Source: Aurantiochytrium sp. KH105
Taxonomy: Eukaryota; Sar; Bigyra; Thraustochytrida; Thraustochytriidae
Assembly (NCBI GenBank): GCA_003116975.1
Contig: BGKB01000007.1
Span: forward strand, 310,001 to 374,000
Direction of reading: 5' to 3'
DNA: 64,000 nucleotides
The notes beneath the pieces are model-generated. The model saw only the letters and a program-made list of their open reading frames with translations. It ran no database searches and had not been told where the DNA came from. Each line of letters opens with the position of its first letter. Position 1 is the first letter of the stretch. Made by a program: the position numbers and the translations under genes. Below, one piece after another: positions 17,858 to 26,710 of this stretch.

Positions 17858-20800
17858 TCACTGGAGAGTAATGCGTTTGACGATCGATCGGAGCTCCGAT
17901 CGAGACTGCAGCCAACTGGCAAAGGTCTCCACGCTAGTGCGATCTTCGGGGCTCACTGAGATAAGGTAGTTGACGAACTCGATGAGCTGGTAGTACCTGC
18001 GCAAGTAGTGCACGCCGCGATTGTACGCAGCAGCGCGCTGCACAGGCGACTTGTCTCCGCTTTCGGACTGCACCTTGAGCGTGTAAATGGCCTCTCGGAG
18101 ATTTTGCATGGCGTCGCACACGTCAATGACCGCATCGCACTCACGCTTGGCCACGATACCGTGCTCGAGCACGCGCTGAAGAGTGCCCACGGCCTCGTAA
18201 TTGCCTTCCAAGTAGCGGCGTTCTTCGACATCAAGGGTGTCCGTCTCGCAGCATACCCGCGCCTTGATACTGACACGTCCTGCGCGAAACTCATTCCGAA
18301 GCTCTTCGGAAAACCCAATGAGCTCGCGACGCGTCCAAAGCCTAAGTGCAGTCGCAACACAGAGCCCAGTCGTAGTTCTACCACGACCCATTTGACAGTT
18401 AAAGACCAGCTTTGTGTCAATGGATGTGTTGCGGACGATGGTAGAGATCGCATCGTAGTCTGTCACTTTCGGTGCCTGCTCATCCGTGATGGGAACTCGA
18501 AAGTACGCCACCTTGAACTCTCGGGCCATCATGTTGTACAGCTCTCGCGGCGTTTGGATGGCGGTGGAACCCTCACTAATGTCGACTTCGGTCCACACTG
18601 GTTGCAGACCCGTCTCGTCCTCGTCGTGCACAAGAAAGGATCCGTCATTTGCATAAACCTCACTAATGATGTCCTCCTTGAGGCGCTCCTCCATGTCCTC
18701 AACCCGCTGCCGCGAGATGCCCGTGAATTCGAGATTACCAAAGGGATGCTCTAGTTTGCGAAGCACAAAGGGACGCCCATTGATGTAGATAATGGGCTCC
18801 TCTCGAAGACTGATCCAGCAAATGTGTGCATCCGAGGAATCTGTAACGTGCTTGAGGATACCGCGAAGGCCTTCGACCGTGGGGATGCCCGTACCGTAAA
18901 CGGCAATGTTTTCTGCGACCCGACGAAAGTTAGGGGCGCCCGAAATCTGCACTTTCGACTGCTTCAGACGCGAGCAACCCGGAAAGTGGTCGCTTTTTGC
19001 AATGGCTCCTCGTGTCAACACCTTACCATTGCGTTGCGCCACCACGCGCAAGACGTCACGAGATGGGTCTCGCGCACTCTCGCCCGTCGGTGTGGTCGAA
19101 CCATTGGCCCCGTTCGCCCCACTGGCGGTGGCAGCGGCGGCAAGGGGCACGGCGCCGGTGTCGTCCGTTGGCGGCGCGGAGAGCACGCTGTCCGAAGCGA
19201 ACTGCAAGGCTTCCTCGCCCTTGATCTCGTGAAAAATGGTCTTGAGCTCGGGCCGACCAAAGTACCACGAGGAGAACAAGACGCTGCGGTCACCGCATTC
19301 TGAGACGCTAATCTCGTAAGCAGCAATGAGTACGAGCGTAAAGTAGCGACGCAAATTAATGAGACCCCGCTCGACAAATTCGGCCGCACGCTTGTTCGTG
19401 CGGGACTTGGACGCGCGAATGGCGCTCTCGCTAATCTTGAGGCGAATGTTCTCCACCGCGCCACAGCGGTCAATGACGAGATCGGCCCACTTTTTCGCCG
19501 TTTTGCCCTTGCTAAGTACGCGAATGAGGCTGAGCATGACGCCAAACTCCTGCTCTGCACCAAGAGATATGTCTTCTTCACTCTCTGCTTCAGATTCCGT
19601 TGTGTCCGCATTTGTTGGCGGAAAACCACTGAGAGGTGGAGTCTTGGAGCCACCTTCGCGACGGAGACTGAGACTCATCGACGGGTTCGACGTGTTTTCG
19701 TCTTCTTCATCGTCGGTATCGTTTCCGGTCAGGAAGCGGGGCATGGACGAGTCTCCACGCACGTGAGAGCGCGTCTTCATAAGCGGCGTCGTAGAACCCT
19801 TTTGTTGGTGGTCGTCGAGGCCAGAGTGCACGTCATTACTGCGTCCATAGTTGAGGAGATAACGATAGAGGTCATCGCTCGTGGGTGCAAGCTTTTGTTC
19901 GGCCTCAAGATGGCGGCGCTCAAGCTCCATGAGCGCAATAGCCATGGCCATGGTTGAGCGTCCGCGACCCATTTGGCAATGAAAGACAAAGTGCGTTCCC
20001 ACATCGAGATTGCTGCGGAGCCGCATTAGCAAGGCGTCAATGTCCGCCGCTGAGGCCGTCTCCTCTGGCGTCATGGGTACGCGCGCATAGTCCACGGGAA
20101 GTCCGGCCTCCATGAGACTCGCGTACATTTCACGCGGCGTCAGTACGTCGTCGTCGTCAGAAATCGACTCCCACAAAACCTTGAGGGAGCGATCGTCCCG
20201 CTCGGAGTGCACGAGAATGCGCCCACCATACTGCGCCGCTTCGGCGAGAATGTCCTGCTTGAGACGCAGCTCCGCTGCCTCCAGACGCTCGGCGTCGATC
20301 GCGACGAAGGTGTGCACATTTCGGAAAGGCGCGCGCGTGGACCGAAGTACAAAGGGCTGCTTGTTGATGTACACGAGAGGCTCCTCGCGCAGGTTCGTCC
20401 AGCAAACGCGCTTTGCGTTCGAGGCGTTCTGAATGTACATCGTGATCTCGCTCGCGGCGTCCACCGTCGGCGTACAGACACCGTACACGGGCGTGCCGTC
20501 GACATTGCGAAAGTTCGGTGCGCCGCGAATCGATACGTCGAGCTGGCCAGCTTCCTGCGTTCGGTCTACGAGGCCGCTTGAAAAGTGATCGTTCTTGAGA
20601 AGCGTGTCCGTGTTGAGCATCGAGCCCCGCCGCGCGGCGAGAGCAGCACGCACATCGTCAGCAAGACCTCCGCTCAACTTGAGGTCAGCGCTCGTATCGA
20701 CAGCCTCGAGCGCCTTTTCCGGGTCGTCCTCGATCGCCCGGAGGACACGACCAATCTCAGGCCTGGCGACGATCCAACGCGCGAATGTGGACGGGAAGGA

Positions 20801-22528
20801 ACCGCGCGAGGCCCGTTTGCTCACCGCAGGTTCTTCGGCGTACAAGCGGCCCTCTCCGACACTGGTAATGCCCTCAATCCCATTTCCGTCAAAGCGAAAA
20901 TGCGAACTGCCCGACGAAGGCTCTGAGATCAAAGCGCCGGAAAGGCTTGTCGAGCGCGGACTTGGCGGGTTGCCGGACATCATCATGCTGACCTGTTCAG
21001 CCATGTAGGCGTCAAAGGCAATGAGAAGTACATAGCGGTGAAGCGACGTGGCGGCACGCTGCATCTTGAAGAGTTCGGAAGGCTGATGCCGCTCGCGACC
21101 GGCGTTGCTGCGCTGAACAAAGATGGTGCCGCGAAGATCGACGAGGTGGGAGGCGTCCTCGCAGAAGAAATCAACATGGCGCTTCGCCTCGCGACCGGTG
21201 TGGATGAGCCGAATGAGATGGAGCACGGGCTGGTACCAGCCTGCCTCGAGCTGACGCGTGAGGTCATCGTCGCGCGCGGGCTCGTCCAGCTCGCTCGCAG
21301 CGGACTCATCGGGCATTTGAAGATCGGTCTCCATGGAAGACAAGGCGACGCCGCTCAAAACGCGCACGACGGCCTCGTCGTTCCCTTTGCCAATCTTGGG
21401 GCTGTTTGCGGGTGGCGAGGCAACTTCTTCGGACTCGCGATGATCCTCGCTAGGGGGGCTAGAAGCGGTGGTCTGATCGTCTTTGGTGGCAGGCGCAGCC
21501 GAGGTTTCGACGCTCATGCCGTCTCGCCCGCGCAAATCGGACGACATGCTCGGTGCAGAGAGTTTCGGTGTCCGCTTTGCCGGGACTCGGATGACACCGC
21601 GCCACATGTGAATGAGGCCTGCTGCAACCATGGCGATGGTCGAACGTCCACCGCCCGAAGCACAATTGAAGACAACCAGGGTGTTCTCCGGCGAGGAGCG
21701 CATGAGGGTATCGAGAAGGTCATCAAAGAATTTGGGCGAAGGCGCCTTTTCCGGGGTCGTGGGAATACGCCGGTACTGCACGCGGTAGCCTTGCATGCGA
21801 AACGTGAAAAATACCTCGTCTGGCGTCTTAATGTCGTCGAGGTCTAGGGCCTCCCAGTTGGCCTCCAGCTCGCGGCGCCTGTCTTCTTCGTGGAGCAGAA
21901 CGTTTCCACCGTAACGCAGGGTTTCTGCAACAACGTCTTCCTTGAGCCTGCGCTCGAGGTCCTCAAGGCGTTTCGTATCGATCCCTTGAAACTGATCCAT
22001 GTTGGAAAAGGGCCGCCGCGTATCGCGAAGCACTGTGCTCCGTCCGTTGATATAGACGGCAGGCTCCTCGCGAAGAGAGATCCACAAGACAGAGCGAAGC
22101 TTGGGGTTGCCGAGCTGCAGGTTGCCCTGGCTCGAGTTGAAGCGGCCTGCTCCCAGCACATTGAGCACACCACGAATGCCTGGCACCGTGGGCTGGGCAC
22201 ATCCGAAGATTTGCGTCGTCTGGCTTTGGCGAAGATTCCAGGTGCCACTGATGCGGACGGGGTACATCTCGTCCGAGGATTTGGACTCTGCGCTCCGCTG
22301 GGGGATGTAGTCCGTCTTGAGGATCGACCGACTGTCCAGGACCGACCCGTGTCGCGTCTGCAGAGTCTCCTGCACGCTGGGCATGCGGGCCTCGCTGAGG
22401 GCGTCTGCAAGTTCTGCCTCGGAGCTGTTCGACATCATCATTCTGCGCCGCGACGGGTTCGCGGCCGACCTTGCGCGCTGCAGCTCGCTGGCCGTGATGG
22501 TGCCTGCATCCTCCTTGCCGGGCGCCAT
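17858..22528 (-). CDS. Paladin-type phosphatase-like protein with three tandem repeats
   Basis: The protein has 1556 residues. The ATG at 22528 has A at -3 and G at +4. There are three tandem copies of the paladin module. Each contains an LKTDH- or LKNDHF-like entry, an NFR...VYG...PTV segment, a W-x-(N/S)-LREEP-x-VYINxxPFVLR block, and a cysteine phosphatase loop. The loops are CASGGGRS (Cys near residue 288), CQMGRGRS (near 852) and CQMGRGRTT (near 1378), so all three keep C-x5-R followed by S/T. The general acid and the substrate are unknown. Paladins are related to PTP-like inositol-phosphate phosphatases, and animal PALD1 has been reported to act in signalling. All three loops look intact, so catalytic activity is possible. 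Confidence 0.9.
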   Translation of the reverse strand: MAPGKEDAGTITASELQRARSAANPSRRRMMMSNSSEAELADALSEARMPSVQETLQTRHGSVLDSRSILKTDYIPQRSAESKSSDEMYPVRISGTWNLRQSQTTQIFGCAQPTVPGIRGVLNVLGAGRFNSSQGNLQLGNPKLRSVLWISLREEPAVYINGRSTVLRDTRRPFSNMDQFQGIDTKRLEDLERRLKEDVVAETLRYGGNVLLHEEDRRRELEANWEALDLDDIKTPDEVFFTFRMQGYRVQYRRIPTTPEKAPSPKFFDDLLDTLMRSSPENTLVVFNCASGGGRSTIAMVAAGLIHMWRGVIRVPAKRTPKLSAPSMSSDLRGRDGMSVETSAAPATKDDQTTASSPPSEDHRESEEVASPPANSPKIGKGNDEAVVRVLSGVALSSMETDLQMPDESAASELDEPARDDDLTRQLEAGWYQPVLHLIRLIHTGREAKRHVDFFCEDASHLVDLRGTIFVQRSNAGRERHQPSELFKMQRAATSLHRYVLLIAFDAYMAEQVSMMMSGNPPSPRSTSLSGALISEPSSGSSHFRFDGNGIEGITSVGEGRLYAEEPAVSKRASRGSFPSTFARWIVARPEIGRVLRAIEDDPEKALEAVDTSADLKLSGGLADDVRAALAARRGSMLNTDTLLKNDHFSSGLVDRTQEAGQLDVSIRGAPNFRNVDGTPVYGVCTPTVDAASEITMYIQNASNAKRVCWTNLREEPLVYINKQPFVLRSTRAPFRNVHTFVAIDAERLEAAELRLKQDILAEAAQYGGRILVHSERDDRSLKVLWESISDDDDVLTPREMYASLMEAGLPVDYARVPMTPEETASAADIDALLMRLRSNLDVGTHFVFHCQMGRGRSTMAMAIALMELERRHLEAEQKLAPTSDDLYRYLLNYGRSNDVHSGLDDHQQKGSTTPLMKTRSHVRGDSSMPRFLTGNDTDDEEDENTSNPSMSLSLRREGGSKTPPLSGFPPTNADTTESEAESEEDISLGAEQEFGVMLSLIRVLSKGKTAKKWADLVIDRCGAVENIRLKISESAIRASKSRTNKRAAEFVERGLINLRRYFTLVLIAAYEISVSECGDRSVLFSSWYFGRPELKTIFHEIKGEEALQFASDSVLSAPPTDDTGAVPLAAAATASGANGANGSTTPTGESARDPSRDVLRVVAQRNGKVLTRGAIAKSDHFPGCSRLKQSKVQISGAPNFRRVAENIAVYGTGIPTVEGLRGILKHVTDSSDAHICWISLREEPIIYINGRPFVLRKLEHPFGNLEFTGISRQRVEDMEERLKEDIISEVYANDGSFLVHDEDETGLQPVWTEVDISEGSTAIQTPRELYNMMAREFKVAYFRVPITDEQAPKVTDYDAISTIVRNTSIDTKLVFNCQMGRGRTTTGLCVATALRLWTRRELIGFSEELRNEFRAGRVSIKARVCCETDTLDVEERRYLEGNYEAVGTLQRVLEHGIVAKRECDAVIDVCDAMQNLREAIYTLKVQSESGDKSPVQRAAAYNRGVHYLRRYYQLIEFVNYLISVSPEDRTSVETFASWLQSRSELRSIVKRITLQ

Positions 22529-23466
22529 CCTGCTCGCCTCCTTCTCCTTCTCCTCGACCTCCTCGCCTTCGCCAGGCTCTGGCTCTGCGCGAGCTTTTCG
22601 CTGGGCCTCGATCTGGCTGGGCCTTCTTCGCCCGCTCCGTGTGCACCACCTCCAAACCGCCGCGCGGGCTGCTGCAGGGCGCGGTCGCGCGCGGTCGCGC
22701 CGGGCGCGCCGGGGCGTGCGCGCGGCGGGGCGGGCTGCGGACGCCTGCCGCCGACGCGAGCTCGAGCTCGAGTCGGGTCGGGCCGGGTCGACTCACGTCG
22801 TCTCGTGCAAGATCGACGGCGAAGACTGTTTGCCCGCCGCCTCTTTCCTTCTTTTCGCCTCCTCCTTCTTCTTCGCTTTTCCAAATTCAAATTCAAATGC
22901 AAATGCAAATTCGAATTCAAATTCAAATTCACACTGTCAACACCAACCAATGGCAACTTCAAATTCGAATTCGAATTCAAATTCAAACTCCAATCAGCCA
23001 GCACAGATTCAACACCAACTTCAACACCAAGTTTCTTCGAAGTGTTCATACTTTCAAAGGTCGCTGATGGGGCGGAAGATTCCTTACTGTCTTAGGTCTC
23101 TTTAGGGACGCCGGAGCCGCCCGTTGAGCCGGTTTTATTGATCCGGTGCGAGGCCGCCAAACTCGAACTGCCCTGACAGTGAGTGCCAAGGTCGACGGGC
23201 CATCGATCGACCACATGTCGTCTATCTGTGTCTCTGTTTGACCGAGCTTCTCGTCGCATCTTGAATGGCGTGGTGGTGTTTGGGGTGGGGTTGGAAATGT
23301 GAAAAAAGGAGGATAGCACTGCAAATGGGGAGGGGGGACTTCTTCGGGGGAAACGAGGCAGTCAGGTGACGGAAAGGGAAGGGAATGAAAGACAAGTGAG
23401 CCTTTGCTTCTTTTGCCCGCTTGCTTGTTTTTAGTTGCAGTGCTTGCAGGTCTTGCCTGCGCGCTT
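22529..23466. promoter_or_regulatory. Divergent intergenic region with hexanucleotide repeats
   Basis: This region lies between the paladin gene (-) and the EF-hand-like gene (+). The GC-rich 5' flank of paladin is followed by AAATTC-type repeats at 22883-22990 and then ordinary sequence up to the + strand ATG. Open frames that cross this region start without ATG or are repeat-encoded, and I reject them as genes. Confidence 0.5.
22883..22990. repeat. AAATTC/AAATGC hexanucleotide repeat in two blocks
   Basis: Block one (22883-22930) consists of consecutive AAATTC, AAATGC and GAATTC hexamers. After about 26 nt of unrelated sequence a second block (22957-22990) repeats the same words. The repeat lies roughly 350-460 nt upstream of the paladin ATG. 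Confidence 0.85.
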
Positions 23467-25119
23467 ATGATTGGACGGAAAAAGCCAGGAGATCTGGCGA
23501 GCTCTTCACAATCGACAGAGCCAAACAATAGGTATCGCGAGTCTGCGAGACAGACGAGCAAAACCATGGGAGAACCGTGCGACGCCTCGATGCGCAGCAA
23601 CAGACGCCGCGAGCGGCTACAGCAGAGAGAACAAGAAGAAGCGCTGGAGAGCGTGCGGTCCTTGAACGAATGGCGCGCAAATTCTGAACCATCTCTAAGA
23701 ACGACACCTCCGCCCACGGACCGTCTCTACCTTGATTTAGACACGCGAAATATTGGACATGGCAAGACGGAGGAGCAAAAGCAGGCCTTGCGAAAACAGA
23801 AGGAGGAACGTGCAATGCGCGAAGCCAAACGACATCAAGTCATTGTTTCCAATATTAAGCGTCTCGAAGAACTTGAAGGTGATGAACGCGACAAACTCAA
23901 CACTCAGCTCAAGGTTCTTGATCGCCTCTCACCTCGATGCAAAGGAGCGAATGATGCGGCAAACAAGATGCTTTCCCTTTTTCGCAAATGCCTTCCCGAT
24001 GAATTCGGGTTCGTACGGAAGCGCAACTTTCTGCACGAGATGCGCCGCAGTTACGGTCTCGATCACCCCGAAGCCGAACGATTGTTTCGCATCGCGAGTG
24101 ACAACGGTGACGAGATCACCTACAAGCAGTTCCGCAACGCATTTTCTCGCATCGACAAGAGCACCACCTTCATCCCGGAGTCATACCGACCCATCTTGAA
24201 GCGAGATCCGGACGAGCAGGCGCATAGGGAAGCGCCACCAAGTCCGCAGCCTGTGGCACCGAAAAGCTTTCAAAGTATGACGTACGCAGAGCGTGAAGCG
24301 CATCGTCAGCGTACACGAATCCTCAACGCGCTTGAAAGCTCTCATGTGAAGATGCAAGCCCGGTTCCGTCGAGCCGAGGAAGAACCTGGAGGCGCAAACA
24401 TTCGTGTCAGAACAAAACTTACCTATCCCGAGGTCGCACAAGTTCTAAACGAATTCGGCGTCGAGGTATCGGCTGATGCTCTCGCGAACTTGTACGGCGC
24501 AAAGGACTCAAGTGAGTCTCAAGAGCTCACCTTTTCGCAGCTCCATCGACGCACCGCAGATTACTTTGCGCAACTCGAAGCTGGAGACGCCGCGGTCGGG
24601 GACGATCATCGTAATATGGAGCTCAAGGGACAGTATCTGGGTTGTCGCCGAATGCTTAAGCCTCTGGAGGATGCGGAGAAAGCACGGAAGAAGTCTGGAG
24701 CAGTATCTGAAGCAGCTGCATCAAATCAGCATGCAGACCACACGAGTGATGCCGCTATTCCGAAGAACGATGGCCAAGAAAATGACAAGGAGGGCGCCCG
24801 GCGACGGCGGCGGCGTCGCAGACGACGCCGACATTCTGCTCTGCCTACAGTGTCCGAAACCATGGCCCAAATTCGCAATCCCACGCGCGAGGAGGACAAC
24901 ATTTGGAAAGCCCACTGGACCGACAAGACTATCCCGAAAACAGACCGAACGCCTGGAATCCGCATTACCGATACAGGTCGGCGAATGCAGCAGGGTAATG
25001 GCGACATTCTTCGCTGGGAAACCGATTCTCTCGAGCCGCACCCTCTCGAGACGTACCGCGAGCTGGACACGGGTCGATCGACACTTTCCTCGGCTTCATT
25101 CTATTCAGATTTCTACTGA
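23467..25119 (+). CDS. EF-hand-like protein with a poly-arginine segment
   Basis: The first ATG of the frame is 23467 (550 residues). The frame is open upstream through a hydrophobic stretch, but that part has no ATG, so I leave it out; an unseen 5' exon could restore it. The N-terminal third is charged and helical. Residues about 165-230 (FRKCLPDEFGFVRKRNFLHEM, then IASDNGDEITYKQFRNAF) look like a degenerate EF-hand pair, the second with a loop of DNGDEITYKQF type. A second pair may lie at about 320-375 (YPEVAQVLNEFGVEV, then LTFSQLHRR). Near residue 447 is a run of 11 arginines, possibly a nuclear or nucleic-acid-binding signal. Canonical Ca2+ ligands are mostly missing. Flagellar proteins of this general build exist, but no family is assigned. 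Confidence 0.6.
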   Translation: MIGRKKPGDLASSSQSTEPNNRYRESARQTSKTMGEPCDASMRSNRRRERLQQREQEEALESVRSLNEWRANSEPSLRTTPPPTDRLYLDLDTRNIGHGKTEEQKQALRKQKEERAMREAKRHQVIVSNIKRLEELEGDERDKLNTQLKVLDRLSPRCKGANDAANKMLSLFRKCLPDEFGFVRKRNFLHEMRRSYGLDHPEAERLFRIASDNGDEITYKQFRNAFSRIDKSTTFIPESYRPILKRDPDEQAHREAPPSPQPVAPKSFQSMTYAEREAHRQRTRILNALESSHVKMQARFRRAEEEPGGANIRVRTKLTYPEVAQVLNEFGVEVSADALANLYGAKDSSESQELTFSQLHRRTADYFAQLEAGDAAVGDDHRNMELKGQYLGCRRMLKPLEDAEKARKKSGAVSEAAASNQHADHTSDAAIPKNDGQENDKEGARRRRRRRRRRRHSALPTVSETMAQIRNPTREEDNIWKAHWTDKTIPKTDRTPGIRITDTGRRMQQGNGDILRWETDSLEPHPLETYRELDTGRSTLSSASFYSDFY

Positions 25120-25306
25120 TCGAAACATTGTAGAATTCTTCTCTCCTTCAAATTGTTTTCCACGGGACCCCTTCAAGACTTCAAAAAGGCAAAAGATCTT
25201 TATCTTTCCTTGTCTTTTCTTGACTTGTGTGCATGTGCTTGGACGCATCCAACGCGTTTGTCTTTTCTTTTCTTTTGTCGTTTTCAGCTAATTTCTCTCC
25301 CCTTCA

Positions 25307-26323
25307 TCAGAAGTCGTCTTCATCATCGCTGTCCTCAAAGACTTTGCGCCGCTTCGGCACGTTAATCTCTGTCTCCTTTTCTTGTCTTGTCTCACGAACA
25401 CTGACGTTGTCCTCTTTCTCATCATCATCATCATCGCCAACAGACGCTTCTTCGCCCATTTCTACATCCACGTTTGCATCCTCATTCGAATTCGCATTTG
25501 CATTTGCGTTTGCACTCGCATCGCGACTGGCGAGATTTGCGACATCTTCGTCGCTCTTGGAGTGCTCAGCCAACGCTTCATCGTCTTTCGCGTCAGCGAC
25601 GTCTTTGCTGCCGTCTGGAAGTTCGGCGGAAGATCGTTGTGCTTCTGCCTGAAATGCACGACGTCTTGCGAGAGCCGCTTCTCGATTCTTACGAATACGT
25701 TCCGCCACATCGTCGTTGCTACCCTTCGATTTTGATGCATTTGCATTGTCATCGTCATCGTGTGCAGGACGAGCGACGCGATTGGTCTCGTCATCACCGT
25801 CTTTTTCGTCCTCACTCTCGTCCTCGTCCTCATACGAGGTTTTCTTATGCGGAAACAACGAGCCAAAGACGCGTTCAGCCTCGGCATCACGTAGCGTTTG
25901 CAAATGTCCATTAATGTCGGATCGTTTCAAGTCTTTGCCACCACCGCCGCGATTCGTTCTGTGGACAAACTCCGCCAGAGATAACTTCATGCCTGGCACA
26001 AGATCTGCCGCCCATATCTCGCATTTGCGAAGCAAGCGGTCAATGTCTGCGGCCTCTCGGCCCTCTCCACGTGCTTCAAAGCCTTCGAACATGCCCACAA
26101 GCTTGCGAAGACCAGTTCTTTCGTCCACAATGTACTCGCTCTTCAGCCTTGGTCCTTGTTGCCGTTTCTTCTTCGCGACTACGACCTCGCCTGCGACGAG
26201 GTCGCCGTCCTCGTCCTCGCCGTCGGCCCCGGCACCGCTGTTCGCAGGGTCGAGTTGCGGCACGACGAGGTCCACGTCGCCGCGCTCGCCATCGTCGCTC
26301 TCCTCGTCCGCAAAGTCCACCAT
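25307..26323 (-). CDS. TIPIN: TIPIN/Swi3/Csm3 replication-fork protection protein
   Basis: The protein has 338 residues from an ATG at 26323. Residues about 57-140 match the Swi3 domain: GPRLKSEYIVDERTGLRKL, then a helix with FEARGEGREAADIDRLLRK and then WAADLVPGMKLSLAEFVHR. This is the order and spacing of the domain in human TIPIN and in fission yeast Swi3 and budding yeast Csm3. The rest is acidic and disordered, with an Asn/Ala repeat encoded by a GCATTT-like hexanucleotide, and it ends in a basic KRRKVF followed by acidic residues. The family forms a heterodimer with Timeless/Tof1 at the replisome and supports fork pausing and the S-phase checkpoint. The Timeless partner is not in this window. 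The length is close to that of other family members. Confidence 0.88.
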   Translation of the reverse strand: MVDFADEESDDGERGDVDLVVPQLDPANSGAGADGEDEDGDLVAGEVVVAKKKRQQGPRLKSEYIVDERTGLRKLVGMFEGFEARGEGREAADIDRLLRKCEIWAADLVPGMKLSLAEFVHRTNRGGGGKDLKRSDINGHLQTLRDAEAERVFGSLFPHKKTSYEDEDESEDEKDGDDETNRVARPAHDDDDNANASKSKGSNDDVAERIRKNREAALARRRAFQAEAQRSSAELPDGSKDVADAKDDEALAEHSKSDEDVANLASRDASANANANANSNEDANVDVEMGEEASVGDDDDDEKEDNVSVRETRQEKETEINVPKRRKVFEDSDDEDDF

Positions 26324-26710
26324 CGCGCGTCCTCAGCTCGCGCTGCCGCCTCTGCTGCCTGCGTGCCTGTCCGTCTCGCGCGCTCGTCCGTCTCGCGCGC
26401 TCGTGCGTCTGCGCTCTGCCGCCGGCGCGCTGCTCGAGGGACTCGCACTTGGTCGTTAGGTCGCGCGGGACTTTGTTTTTACAAAAGGATAGGCTACAAG
26501 TAGGCCTCGGCTAGTGTTCACGTAAGCTTGGACCGGCCGGCCATCAATGCCTGCCTGCCTTGGCTCGAATCACACCTTCAAGTTGTCGTTGGAAAGATCA
26601 TTCTCGGCCAATGATTCTGGCGAGGTCGCCAGCCAGTGCCTGACATGTGAGATAGGCCTACCTTTTCTCGATTATTTTATATACGTGTAGATAAGTGAGG
26701 TATGCAAAGC
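26324..26710. promoter_or_regulatory. Region upstream of TIPIN with TAGGCCTA palindrome
   Basis: This is the 3' flank of TBC1D23 and the 5' flank of TIPIN, both on the reverse strand. The palindrome TAGGCCTA occurs at 26653-26660, about 330 nt upstream of the TIPIN ATG. No gene is seen. Confidence 0.4.

Noticed and set aside
22438-23049. Reverse-strand frame of 203 codons with Asn/Leu-rich start
   Set aside because: Entirely explained by the hexanucleotide repeat and the GC-rich leader of paladin.
21890-23095. Open + strand frame of 401 codons across the paladin start
   Set aside because: Antisense to paladin, then reads the AAATTC repeat as a periodic peptide; no recognisable domain.
23404-23466. 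Hydrophobic N-terminal extension of the EF-hand-like protein as a signal anchor
   Set aside because: The extension starts with TTG and has no ATG; without evidence for a 5' exon it is probably untranslated.
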